Assembly (NCBI GenBank): GCA_024509875.1 | Contig: JAMPIV010019880.1 | Span: 18,024 to 82,023, forward strand | DNA length: 64,000 nt | Reading direction: 5' to 3' | From: Oreohelix idahoensis | Taxonomy: Eukaryota; Mollusca; Gastropoda; Stylommatophora; Oreohelicidae | Shown here: positions 1 through 12,144 of the stretch, in pieces | Position numbering within the stretch: position 1 is the stretch's first letter | How the letters are laid out: each line of letters starts with the position of its first letter | Notes under the pieces: generated by a model | Database searches by the model: none | Told to the model about the DNA's origin: nothing | Seen by the model: only the letters and a program-made list of their open reading frames with translations | Program-made: the position numbers and the translations under genes

Positions 1-700
1 CTGACAACTATAGTTAATTATTTAACCTATAAGAATGAGTTCATTGACCGAAGTATATATTTAGACAGTGTATGCAGACAAACAAGTGACAACATACATA
101 CGTAAATTAACAAGGAACAAAATGAAAATCAGCTGACGGATGGAATGAATACCCCGAATGTTCACTAAATAAATTCAACAGAAACAAGCAGTGGAACTAA
201 AGAAATATTCAATGACAGCTGCAAATATAACGATGAGTGAGCGAATTGCTCATAACTTAGGACCAGTCTTTTTGTATACAATTGAAAAAGTGTCATATAA
301 ATGTGAACGATTAGTAAGAGAAGGCAGACAAATTACAAACAAATTAATCAAAACTAGAGTACAGAGAAAATTACAATCAAAACAACGGTATGAGACATCA
401 GCAGCACAACGTAAACAAAAATATCGCAAGAGACGCAAATAGTGGGGACATATAATGCACATGAGACAAAAAGTGTGCTTTAAATTGACCACAGCGGGAA
501 ATTTTCAATAGTCCCCCTGACAGAATGCTGTCATGGCCCTGGCATTAAAAGTGGGATATTCCAATGACAGTGCACCGTGCCCAATCCAAACAGGCGCAAA
601 GAAGAAAAAGAACATATATAACATAAAGAAAACATGTAACATAAAAAAATAAGGTATAGTGAATATAGTGATTCATACAGGCAATGCCTCATCACAATAC
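1..700 (-). repeat. Noisy mirror of the GM-B leader
   Basis: This corresponds to about 23,700-24,400 in reverse complement. Both share the tract around the leader stem-loops (mirrored at about 490-590) and the region before gag. The match is broken by many one-base insertions. The small open frames here are by-products of that noise and are not genes. Confidence 0.75.
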
Positions 701-3590
701 ATACAAAGGTGCACAGTTTAATATACACAATTATCAGTCACAGGTTGATCTATACTGGCGAAAAATCTCCCCTGGCCTATCTGGAACAGATAACAATGCG
801 AAGTTTCTCAAGTAAGCACACAACAGTTTTCAGCCTAAGTAAGATCCCCAACGCTGAAGGGATATCGATCGGAACTGGCCTCGAACAAAATAAATCGAAC
901 TTAGCTGGGTGTACAGGAACTGGCTGTGCCGAAAGTAACAGCGAAGTGAATGACAGTCAAAAATGGAGAGTACTGGGGCAAAGTGATAATTCAACAGGTA
1001 GCGTGTACGCAGTTGGTTCATGAAGGATGTTTGGGCAGATATAGTGAAGCGAATCGTCGTTTAGCGGGTATCAGCGCGCCCTGTAACATACTGGCAATAG
1101 AGAGCCTAGCATGTAAGGAAAGTATGAATTTTGTCGATCTCATGGCCCCTCACTAGTAGAAATGCACGTCTCATAACTATAACGTCCACAAGGCCATAAC
1201 TCGCTGGATATTCACTGTATTAGAGATCTCATGTTCTTTTAAGCAATCACGCTCCACACCGAGAGCTAACACCTGTATAGAAATTACACTTGTGGTATAT
1301 TTGACTGTGCATTGTTAACTGGAACTAATTTTGATTGTAGTAATCCACTATGTAGGCTATAGATATAATTGAACAAATCAATACTATACCTAAAATTTGA
1401 ATAAATAAACACAATTCAGATAAACTATAAAAAAGAAAATAATACAAATATATAGGAAAAAAACGTAGTACAAACTAAATCAATTACGTACTACCACTGA
1501 CAAAACTTACACATCACTAACCAGCCGCCCACCCTGGCAAACCGTACATCATACCGTACCTTTCTAGCCTCTAACATCCTCCCTCCCATTTCATGAAACC
1601 CACCATCTAAATCCACACGTGTCCCGCTCATTAACAGAACGCTTCGGACCATCAAAATATACGTACACAGAAAATCTAGGACATAAACGCGTACTACTTA
1701 CAATGGTTAGCAACAAAAGTGCCGCATATAAAAGGCGGCTTCCTTAGTATAAATAATGAAAGACACTTCTGAACAATCCTGGCGCCGGGTAATCAGCATC
1801 TTCTGAGCCAAACTAGTCAAGTATATCTCGTGGCAAAATAATGGCCCCTAAGATGGCTGGCTTCCTTATAAAAATAATGATAGAATCTTCTCATACACTT
1901 CGTGACCAAAACTACTAAGTATACTCTCTGGCCAAAATATGGCCGCTAGGATGGAGCGGGCTAGCCATTACTAATAAAAATAATAGTTAAACATCCATCA
2001 TCACTACTTCTCGACTGTCATCCCGGGAGTAATGTCCATCAAAATGCCAAGTATTCTACAACTACAACAAATAAAGCTTCAATAGTATTGTTACCACTAC
2101 TCGCTTGCACTCAGGAATCAAACACAAAACACTAACAATGCCAGCATCCAATCAAGGGTGAATCTTAAGACATATTCTAATGTACACCAAAACCTCTGAT
2201 TCCCAATCACCACATCCAGAAAAACACGGACGGAACACATTCCCCGCTTAAATCCCCATGGCAGACTCACCTTAAAATAAATCCAGCTCTTCTGGTCCGC
2301 ACAAATCATTGCGCCTGACGTGATTAATCGCGATGATATATTTCATCTCATAACCGGAAACGAACTGGAACGTTCGAGAAGATTGTGGACAGACAATAAC
2401 CTAAGACCAGAATATATTAAATGAACGATAGGTCAAATAAGCGGGAGGTAACAATCTAAATCTGAGCTATACCCAAAAGCATTCTACAAACAACAGGTAC
2501 TTCCCGTTAAGACCCACAAATATAAAAAAGAAGTACCGTAAAATCTCGCGTTATTATACTCCCGACTCGTGTATTAATAAGCGCATGCTTGATTATAGCC
2601 CAAACATTATCTGTGTACACAATGGAAATTTCATGTACTACATACACACGCAATAATATTTTGTCAAGATTTTATTTTATGAAACATTTTGTTAAAAAAA
2701 ACTGAAAGAAGATGGAAAATCTGCTCGTGATAGTCTGTTCTCCATCAGCATGAACTGTGAAAGACCATGTCCGCGTATCATAACACAGAACTGCCCATAC
2801 CAATATGACGTTTTAAATGCTGAGTTGTGCCTGTAACGAGATTTTTTTAAGTTCCACAGAGCTTTAAAGTCGGATTTCAATGCATGAAACACCAACACCG
2901 ATGCCTTGTTTGACGTTCTATCCCCTACTCCACTATCCAATAATGCTTTATTTCTAAGTCTGGAAGATTCTGGTTGTGCTCGACACCACAATTCGCCTGT
3001 TTCTTTACAAGGCAACACTTGCCGCGCCTCTTTTGGTTTTATTTTCGCCATAATCTAAATGTTGCACTCTTAATGGAAAAATGTCGACTTTGTCTGCCAG
3101 CGATTCGGCCGTTTAGAATTTCTGCATATTTTACGCACTAAGGAGCTATTGTCTGCTGCAGTACATGGACATTTTCTCGAATTCATTTTTAGGGCTCATA
3201 TAACAAATGACAAACGTTCATCAACCAAGCTTAATATCAAAACAGATTGACGGTCGATCGGGGGGGGGGGGGGGGGGTGGTGGGGGGTGGGGGTGTGGGG
3301 CTTGGCCGGGTTTGCGAAATGAGCGTTTTTGTGCAACATGGTATGACACATAGAAAAACATGGCACAGTCAATTTTGGACTCCATTTCACTGTCAAATTG
3401 TGACAAAACGACAAGACTTTCTCCAAGTGTTAGTTACATTCCAATAACGAAAATTACGTATTTATTAAGTACTCACGTATATATACGCACCTGAATTTTT
3501 TAGGCGGGCATAAAAAGAGTAAAAATTGTGCGTATTATACTCGAGATTTACGGTATTCCATGTCCTAGCTAGGAACATACAGGTACTTGA
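700..3590 (-). mobile_element. Noisy mirror of the GM-B LTR carrying a pogo-like insert
   Basis: This corresponds to about 21,324-23,700. Fragments of the 93-bp LTR repeat (about 1,730-2,000), the LTR start and the pogo-like insertion are recognisable but heavily altered. The (AT)n tract of the right arm is missing. It supports no coding annotation of its own. Confidence 0.7.
2536..3553 (-). mobile_element. Noisy copy of the pogo-like element
   Basis: Terminal inverted repeats beginning ccgtaaaatctcgcg lie at both ends next to TA dinucleotides, as in the clean partner at 21,359-22,229. At 1,018 bp it is longer than its 871-bp partner, through many small insertions and an extra G-rich block at about 3,250-3,310. 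The HTH protein fragments on the minus strand are broken by frameshifts. It is a mirror image, probably not an independent insertion. Confidence 0.7.
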
Positions 3591-4575
3591 CAGATCTATA
3601 CTAGGTATAACTCGCCTATAGCCGTCCAAGCCAGGCTGAAGAGGATGGGGGCTTCAGCATGGAGCAGTAAGGAGCATGCCACTCTTACATGCAAAAGGCA
3701 ACAACAGGCCAATCACCTGTTTGGCTTAAATTTTGATTTCGAGAACTACAAGAGAGAAAACTTGACAGATTCTGAAATGCACTGAACTGGAACGGACTAC
3801 GGACTACGACTTATTAAACTTGGAACACAAGAAGTATGAAAATGGGGAAAGAAGAGGAGCTGTGGAAGAGATGGAGGAAAGCAGAGAAAACTAGAAATCC
3901 TGGCTATAACGGAAGACAAGAAAAAGGACAAGGAGTCATGGATCTCGATGAGGATCTACTATGCCATTGTTAGGTGTCTGGGATGCTAGAGTCTGGAGGG
4001 GACCAGAGATTGGAAGTGATCACTGCCTGCTTACAATCAAAAGAACAACTGAAAGAGCTGCTCAGCATAGGGACTGCCCACATCACACAAGAAACCAAGT
4101 AAAAGAACAGGAGAAATGAGCATTAAGACCTACAAGCTGAGAGAGCCAGAAATTAAGACCAGATATCAGGGGCTTAGTGCTGCAGCGGTGAGCAACACAG
4201 AAGAACAACCTGATGACTCAGAAACCCTCTGCCTTAAATTCAAGGACATCATAAAGACAGCTGCTGCAGAAGCATGTAGTGAAGTCCGACCTCGGAACAA
4301 GAGAAAGAGGACACCTTGGTGGATAGAGGAAGTCAACAAGAAAATAAGAGAGAAGAAAATAGCATGGAAACAATACTTAGGAGCTAAAAACACAACAGGA
4401 CAAATAGAGAATTATAGAGAATATGTGATACTCAGAACAGAAGCAAAGAACAAGGTGCTAGCAGCAAAACAGAAGTCCTGGGAAGAATTTGGAGAAAAGC
4501 TAGAAAAAGATGCGCAAGAAAACCAGAAATTGTTCTATAAGACCCCAAAGAACATGAGGAAGAAAAAAACAATGC
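3590..4575 (+). pseudogene. RTE-type LINE fragment (mirror copy)
   Basis: This mirrors 19,859-21,318. Positions 4116-4575 encode the linker between endonuclease and reverse transcriptase of an RTE-like LINE and are nearly identical to the right-arm version (PWWIEEVNKK motif). The endonuclease part has lost about 500 bp between the dgatctcgatgag region at 3,940-3,955 and the sequence resuming at 3,955-3,990. Upstream of that point the sequence is noisy and downstream it is clean. The open frame running on to 4667 enters the GM-A LTR and is not biological. Confidence 0.7.
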
Positions 4576-6007
4576 TGTTACGCACAGAATTTTGTCTAAA
4601 GACGTTGTATAATTTTTTCAAAAGACCTTGTATAATTTTTCAAAAGACATTGTATAATTTTGTCTAAAGACATTGTATAATTTTGTCTAAAGACATTGTA
4701 TAATTAACTTGTCTGATTTGTACACTTTGATTTCTCGCACAGTCTAAGCGAGATAACTTTTGTTTAACTGTGATTACATTTTGCAAGGATGGTTGCCTTC
4801 GCTTGTGTCGGGACTCATCGGTCCATTTTTTTGAACGATGTGTTGGTCACTCTCCTTATATGGTAGTATCGGTCAACTGTTTCTTAGAATGATTGAAACC
4901 AGTGTTGAGGATTCTTTGCTGTCCATGTAAGGCACGATTTCTTACAAAATCTTTCTAGAAGGTCTTCAACCATCGTCTCGTTGATGATTACTCAAGTGTA
5001 TGCGTTCTGCGCATGCACGAACTTTAAGAAAGTTAGAATCGTTTTCCGCCCAGGGATTCGGTGAGATGAGCAGGACACTATGCACGTCGCTGTGATTTGT
5101 TTATAGGGAATTAGGAATCCTTTTTGTGAGTTAGTGTAGCTAACAAGGTCCTTCCCTTGATTATTCAAAATGCTTGGAGGCGTATGTTTTTTTTGTGGTG
5201 TTGATTCGAAACAAGGTAATACCTCAGTTATGCTTCAAATCTATAATTTAACATTATATTGACAATGGTCGATCTCTGCTCGCTCACATATTACAGTGAT
5301 AGAGGTTCTTCTACTAGAAGTCACACCCCCAGGTATCTTCATACCTGCAAGTTATATGTACACGGGATATACTAAGCCCGAGGAACAGTTCTACGTCCTA
5401 TGAACATCGCTACATCAGCGATTGCTCCTTTGTCGAGGGTTAGACTTAGGAATGTTATAAAGGTTAGTTTGACCTGTACTCCATGTATGCCATTCTCGTT
5501 CGAACAGTAATGGATTTATATTGTACATCTGATCTTCCAGTATCAGAGAGGAGTATTGATATTTATGAATATTTATGAGATGAAGCTGAGGCTATCGTCA
5601 GCTAGGATTATCTGTATCAATTTGGAGAATGTATGCAGATCCATGCAGAAACTTTTGTATGCTGAATTATATATATTGAACTGTTGATGTCCATGACTCA
5701 TGTAACGTACCTGTCATTTGTGGCGTCCAAATAAATGATGAAACGTCAAAGCAGTTCACCCTTTTTTATGACTTCACATGTCATACTTTATATGCTGTAA
5801 CTCTGAACTATGTCAATAATATATACACAGCAGAAACGTCAAAAAAAACCAGATACGACACCCTACATCTTCAACTATATATATACCTGGTGTCGATAGG
5901 GGTGGTATTGGAAGTAGCTAAAGGTCTTCAACGTACTTGGACTTATACTTACAATGTCCATGGTGGTCAGTTCTGGTCGTATCATCTTAAGACGGTGTGG
6001 CCTTATC
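4576..6007 (+). mobile_element. GM-A LTR, left-arm copy
   Basis: It begins TGTTACGCACAG at 4576, right after RTE sequence ending aatgc, and matches 18,392-19,858 in reverse complement with about 1% scattered substitutions. It lacks the last roughly 45 bp of the LTR: at about 6007 it jumps into leader sequence, omitting about 440 bp that the right arm has. A block of 21-23-bp tandem repeats follows the LTR start. Confidence 0.8.
4590..4705 (+). repeat. Tandem repeat in the GM-A LTR (left copy)
   Basis: About five units of roughly 21-23 bp containing gtctaaagacattgtataa or the variant with caaaagac are arranged head to tail at the start of U3. The same array is at 19,727-19,850. The tandem position upstream of the promoter is compatible with repeated factor sites, but nothing in the sequence proves it. 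Confidence 0.75.
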
Positions 6008-7035
6008 TGGATCATTTATCCTCAGAATGCTGATCACATCCTGTTCTGCACCGTGCTGACGCTTGGATTTATAGAAGTTAAGTGGCCTGTTTTGTTTGTG
6101 AACTGTGCCCTTATACTCTAACTGAGCCTTCTATACTTTCACATCCTTATTGTCAATTTGCTACATGTTATATGTTTATATGTTATATGTTATTTGTATA
6201 TTTATATGTTTATATTTCAGCTGGTTTGGTTGGGTAGGTGACTATCATAAGAGATACCACGTGATAGAGGTCTTATGATAGCGTTCTGGTAGGAGCAATT
6301 TCCTTAATTGGAAATTGTTAGCAATATTTATTGCTATTTTTGTTAGTTATGACGACATGTGCAGTTTTGTTTTCGGTATTTTTTCGCATTCTTTAGTTTT
6401 GTCTTGATTTGTTTGTATTTGTAGGTCTCCTCTTTTCTATTATTCAGTTCTATACACCATTTTTGTTTATACACTGTGACGTCATTTGTTTGTTTACATT
6501 CTTCGCATTTGTCAACACATCTTTTGTGATATTTTCCTTAGTTCTGCTGTTTATTTCTTTGACTTTTGTGAATGTTTTCATATTGTTTACATTATCTTTG
6601 ATCCTTGTTATTGTTTACATTGTCTTGGATCTTTGTTATTGTTTACATTGTCTTTGATTATTGTTATTGTTTACATAGTTCTTGCATAGTTAGCTTTCAC
6701 TATTGTTACATATTTGCATATGCACTATTAGCTGTATAGTGCACTTATCATAACTAACTGTTGGATTGGTTCATGCACTATTGGATGTGTAGTGCAGTTA
6801 TGATAAATAACTGATGATTATGTGATTATGCACTATTGGATGTGTAGTGCCCTTATGATTAAGAAATGACTTGTGGTATTATTATACATTGAGTAATACA
6901 AGTTCTTTGTCAAAGACTTGTTTCCCACAGAGATTGGGGTAAACATTGTGATTATACAAGTACTTATTTAAGTCTTGTCACTATTAAGATTGAAATAAGT
7001 TAATTAATTATTTCAGATTTGGTGACTCACTTGGC
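6008..7035 (+). other. GM-A leader, left-arm copy
   Basis: This non-coding region between LTR and gag is identical to the right arm over long stretches. It carries stem-loop 1 (6242-6252 with 6271-6281), stem-loop 2 (about 6296-6317) and the pre-gag ACAAG hairpin (about 6898-6921). Its T-rich short open frames (6409-6689) are hydrophobic only because of base composition. Confidence 0.75.
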
Positions 7036-10000
7036 AAGACAGGTGATAAATGGAAGAATATGCTACTACTCAATAATGATAAAGCATTAAATATGGGAAG
7101 AAGAAAAAAATGTAGGAAATGGAAGCTGAAATCAAAAGAAAGTTGCAGATGCAGGATGAGGAAAGGAAAGATCCAAATGGAAAATGGAGAAACAGAAAAC
7201 GAGCAGAAGCTGAAAGACTTGAAAAAGAGGCTGAAAATAAAAGAAAAGACTTTAAAAAGAGTCTGAAAATAAAAAGACTTGAAAAAGAGGCAGTGAAAAT
7301 AAAGATACTTGAAAAAAGAGCCTGAAAAATAAAAGACGTGAAAAAGAGGCTGAGGCTGAATGTAGGAAAAGATTACAAAGAGAGGCTATAAGCTGAGGAA
7401 AGAAGGATTACAAAGAAGAGGCTGATGAGAGAAATAGCAAAAATAGGAGCATGAAGAAATCAACTTTTAGGCTTTGGAGTTAGAAAAGTCTGAAGTTGTC
7501 TGGTAATGCTCAATGATGCAAATATTAAGAGGGTTCAGATACGTTCAATGCAAGAAATTTTAAGATAAAGTTACCTGCATTCAATGCTTCCAGTGACGAA
7601 TATAACGTTTCTTATCGTGGATAGATACGATCTAGCATGTACTGCACACATATCATAGATTAAATCAATGTATGTTTATCAATTGTGTCCAACTTACTTA
7701 TAGGTGATACTTTGAAGTATGTGTAAAGTATGGGTAGATGAAGCCTTACAAGAACAAAAAATGAAGTTTAATCAGGCCAATCTTGTTAAAGAAGTACCAA
7801 CTTAACGCAGTAATGGTTATCGTCTTCAATTTATAAATATGTTGCCAAGATACCATGGTAGTTGAATTCTGCTGAATTCATATCAAAGATACGTCCCTTA
7901 CTTTTTCAGCGTTGGGTGGAGCTGTCTAAGACAGAACATACATAGAAGCACTTAATGGACTTACTTACTTAGCAGACAAGGTTATGTCATCCTGTCAATG
8001 AATCTTTTCTTTCCTTTCTGCATGAAGTCGAAGCCTAAAAACAGAAAAGAAATGGAAGAATATACTGGTTTTGCAAGAAATGTGACAGTTGAGCTGACTG
8101 CGCACTCCTCACATAACCATGTTAGCAACCTCTAAAGTAAAAGAAGGTATGCCATTTGCTTTGCGGCAGCACCAGATGGCCAAAACTTACAAACGTAAAT
8201 TTCAGGGTACTCAACAATATTAACTTAATCGAAAGAGTAAACCGTAAGTTTAAAGGATCACAATCATAGCAACTAATCACAGTGATTCTTCTTTCTTCTT
8301 CGAATGACTGAGAGAACAACGACACTCCTCGTTATTATGCATCTAATAACTTTAGACATTTGTCCGCAAAGGTATAGATCATAAAGCGAGTAACTACTTT
8401 TCTTCCCGTTCGCGTAAACCGTCAAAATGCAAACTACTAGATTTATCAAACATCAATGAAAGATATGATAATGACAAAATATGTGGAAACTGTAAACACA
8501 AGGAACCAGCGATAATAATACAGGAGGGAAAAATAAATGATAATTTCCAGAGGCAACTAATGTTCGTGGAAGGTAGAGTCTCTACATAAGGAGAACGAGA
8601 TAATCAACAGACAAACTCTGTACAACAATTAATCTCAGGGAGCAGATAAACATGTAAAAATGTTAGAAAAAACCCAAATGCATAATCGAAGAGTATGTTC
8701 TGCTGTTTGATATTTGTGTAAGCAAATCAAATGCCCCCAATGTAGTACTTTGTTCGAACCAACTACCGTAACAACTTTAAGCTGTGGTCACCCTCATTCC
8801 CGCTCTCCCCTGCTTTCAGTCTGCGCCATGAACGGGAGAGGTACCTTTATACCTACAAGATGGTCTTGAAAATAGTAATCCATTCTCACTTTCTGTTGGA
8901 TTCTGAGGATGTACTAACACAAATTTGTGTTAGGACAATCTCTCTGTCAATCCATCCTGTTCTACAGGAAAGGTCCATCAAATGTGTACTTTGGTGCACT
9001 ATTGGAAAAGAATCCTACTGCCGCTAAATACATATTGCTACTCCTTCTTACGGGAGTATGTCCACATCTGTACGCGTGTTTTTCTTTCCTAACCCTACTT
9101 AGCGGATTTCATATATCGGTCCATATTCACGGAGTTAGTGAATGTACCCTGCCCAGAAGATAGCGCGTGGGAAGAATCAAAAAATGCATGCTACCAATGC
9201 AGATGGTCACAAGAGCACAGGCTCTGAAACACCACAAACTTCCATTGACTAGTAGATGGAGTGAATAAATACCAAGGTAACCACTGCATTATTTTCAACA
9301 GATGTGACTCATACCATAAAGTTGCAATACTGGCAGATCCTACTTTGCAAAAATCTTCATACAAGCAAATAAAAGGTGATCCTAAAATCAAAAATACAAA
9401 TAGAAAGTCTTGGATTTCTATAAGAAGAGAACAGTCGTACTGTGTACGAGGTAACAGACTCTACTCTTGTCCTGCACACTCTCAAATTCTTGTGCCTAAG
9501 AGTATGAGATTGCAAAAAGATTGCACATGCTGCATGACTCCACAATGTGCTGGACATATGGGGTTTTCCCCATGACAAAGTCGAGAGTTCTTGGCGGCTT
9601 TTCTTTTGCAGCCCCATTTTAAGCAAGGACATCGTATTTACTGTTGGATCTTCAAGAGTATGTCAGGGATCAAATCGAGAGGACCCTCGACAGCTGCTAC
9701 CTATCCGGGTTCTGCTGACATTCCTCTGTCCTTTTCCAGAAAAAAAAGGCTATAGATCAAATCGGTCCCAATTTAGGATTAACAGTCGGTAGAGGAGACA
9801 TCAATTTATCCCACTGTGTCATAGTGCACACGCTGGCCACAAGGCCTAGTCCCTCTTAAAGTAGCAACTCACTGCTGAAAATCAGTCCAGTACGCTCCTG
9901 TGGGCTGATATTTTCTTGCTTGGGTTTCCCCAGAGGAAATTAACTGTCAACATGGCACACAACTTAAATCCGACACTAAGTCACTAGGTAAACGTCTGAT

Positions 10001-12130
10001 TTACATATTAAAAAGGTACTCTCAGCAGTATATATCCACCCAATGTCTTATTGGGTTAGTTGCATGTGCGTTTGGGAATAGGTACACCTAATAATAACCT
10101 GTTAATTGGGGAATCTGATAAACTGAGAGGTTACATTCTTCAGGGATCTAGGGACACAGGGTTTTTACCCTGTAGGCTCTCACTTGCCTTATAGAGAGTT
10201 TCCCCACAATGAATCAACACAGCGAAGTTATTATCCTCCTTTGAAACATGTCTTATGGCGCTGCTCAAATTAAATTACCCTGCGCTCATCGTGACCCTCT
10301 CTTCATATGTTCTCTTTACTTCACTGCTGATAATAATTAACTGAACCTTGACATACATCAATCTATCTATATGAGAAGTCATATGCGCATTTAGGCCTAA
10401 AAATGTTCAACGGAATTGGCATATGCCATAACACTAGGCACACACCATGTAACTACATCCGAACCCCTAATCTGCCTAAAGAAACATGGCAGATTCGTGC
10501 GCAAAGTTTTTTGCTACTATTAACAATATTAAATGTCTTACGAACAACTTTGTTCCATTGGTGACAAAGGCACTCGATTCTCACTTCCTCAAGAGAACAA
10601 TTTCTCTCTTTGCATGGAAATGGTCCATATGCAATAGTCCTACCAAGATATTCCGACTCGACTAAGTTGTCAGATATTGATGGGAAACAAAACTTTCCAC
10701 ATAAATAAGTTGTTGCAATTTCATGAATACGAAAGAAACTGACTATTTGCAGGCCTTGCAGCCTATTTTCCAGCAACGGACGAACTCTCACCTCTGCCGT
10801 AGCCCTCTCATAGCTCATTACTCATCCGCGTGTGCAGTCATACAGGATGAGTGAAACTACTTTTCTATGTCTAATCTCCACTTCCTATTTAGGTCCCACT
10901 TCATTCTACAGAATCTTGGAAAAACGGTACCGTTTTCTCCTAATCTTATCTTCCAGCTGAAGAACATCTACAAAAGTTCTTCGATGTTTTCAGACATACA
11001 GGATGACCTTAAGACAGACATCCCGGGAACACACACATGTCATCGAACATGACATAGTGCTTACTGACATAATCCTATCAGAGTCAGACCTTATTCCCAT
11101 ACAATCCATTTCCATGCACAAGTCGAAGAAAAATTGATGAGATAAACATTGTGGAACAAATCGAACCATCTCATCCCCATATCGCATCGTCTATGGATTA
11201 TTGTCCGGGAATAAAAGACAATAATATTCTGCATTATGCGTGATTAACGCGCAATCTGAACCAAGTTTAACGAAGTTTGATGCTGAACCTATGCCATTCA
11301 CTAGAAGAGCAACTAAACAAACTTTCTACATTCTAGATTTCTTAACCACAACTAGACTATGTCCTAAAGGTATAATGTTGGCAAGTTCCTTAAACTGGAA
11401 ACGAGCCAAACATCTAACCACACGCTTCTTTTTCTACACCAAGGGGTTTATTTTCAAGTGTGAAATTTCATGTCCTTCGGCCTTATGAATGCCCCTGCTA
11501 CATTTCGTTATTGCATGATCCATCTGAATTACTTTCACATCGTACTGATTTCATAGCAACTTAGACGATATCTGTCTATTCCAGTATTCCTGGGAAGATC
11601 ACTATTGGTGTTATTATACAATTGTCTGTCTACTCTAACGCGAGTAATAACTTACTACAAAACCCTCTAAAGCCTTTATAGGATTTAGCAGATTTTCTTT
11701 CCTGGGCTCATCCACTGTTGGTCATTGGTCCTGTTTAAAGACAGAGGTGACCACAATGTTTCGAAAATACTAAAACAAATTTCTGCCCTACGAACAAAAA
11801 AACAAGTACGGGAGTCTCTTAGGTTTGAATACAATTTTAACGGACGATTCCATATCCGTATCTGTCAGCCATTATGGCACGCTCTATCTACTTTTTTGAC
11901 GTAAACGATCGACTAATCTGATTCCGCTGGTCCGCAAGAATGTCTAAAGCCTCATTCTGGACAAGAATTAAACACTCTGTTCTTATCTCCCACTATCCTT
12001 CGGTTACCATAACTAATTGAGAATAGACTTTATTGTTCTTCAAAAGATGACGCTCTCGTAAACTGGGATGTGGCAAGCGCACTAATGCAGGTGTAAACTG
12101 ATACTTCTGGATCACTGTATATCAGGAAAT
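7036..12130 (+). pseudogene. Corrupted GM-A gag-pol (mirror copy)
   Basis: The sequence follows GM-A gag-pol (12,145-16,948) in order: coiled coil, capsid, CxxC-CGH motif near 8,740, protease, integrase and reverse transcriptase, ending in RNase H. No frame stays open for more than about 100 codons. Differences are mainly inserted single bases. The gag ATG and first codons are absent, so the copy resumes at SLGKTGD. It ends at the palindrome axis before the final 300 bp of pol. I judge it an unpolished copy of the right arm, not a naturally degraded gene. Confidence 0.75.
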
Positions 12131-12144
12131 ATATGACAGAAGAA

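Larger units (their letters stand above)
1..12130. repeat. Left arm of a giant inverted repeat, mostly corrupted
   Basis: The order of blocks here (GM-B leader, GM-B LTR with a pogo-like insert, RTE fragment, GM-A LTR, GM-A leader, GM-A gag-pol) is the mirror image of 12,131 to about 24,400. The match is interrupted every few bases by single-base insertions and fewer deletions or substitutions in 1 to about 3,980 and in about 7,020-12,130. Between them, about 3,985-7,015 matches the right arm almost base for base with scattered substitutions. The arms meet at 12,130, where left-arm RNase H sequence abuts the end of the right-arm pol gene; about 300 bp of the right arm has no partner. An insertion-dominated pattern is typical of raw long-read error, not of neutral decay, so I infer an unpolished fold-back read or misassembly. 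Confidence 0.85.

Noticed and set aside
191..442. 83-codon basic open frame
   Set aside because: Noisy mirror of GM-B leader sequence, which has no frame in the clean arm.
3196..3447. Pro/His-rich and Gly-rich small frames
   Set aside because: They come from a poly-G block in the corrupted arm.
6409..6689. Hydrophobic open frames (also 17,303-17,583) that might encode a small membrane or envelope-like peptide
   Set aside because: They arise from a T-rich leader, occur only in the mirrored GM-A copies, are not conserved in the GM-B, GM-X or GM-E leaders and lie upstream of gag.
7036..12130. Heavily mutated gag-pol as a case of repeat-induced mutation or hypermutation
   Set aside because: Changes are mostly single-base insertions of all four bases, not C-to-T or G-to-A transitions.
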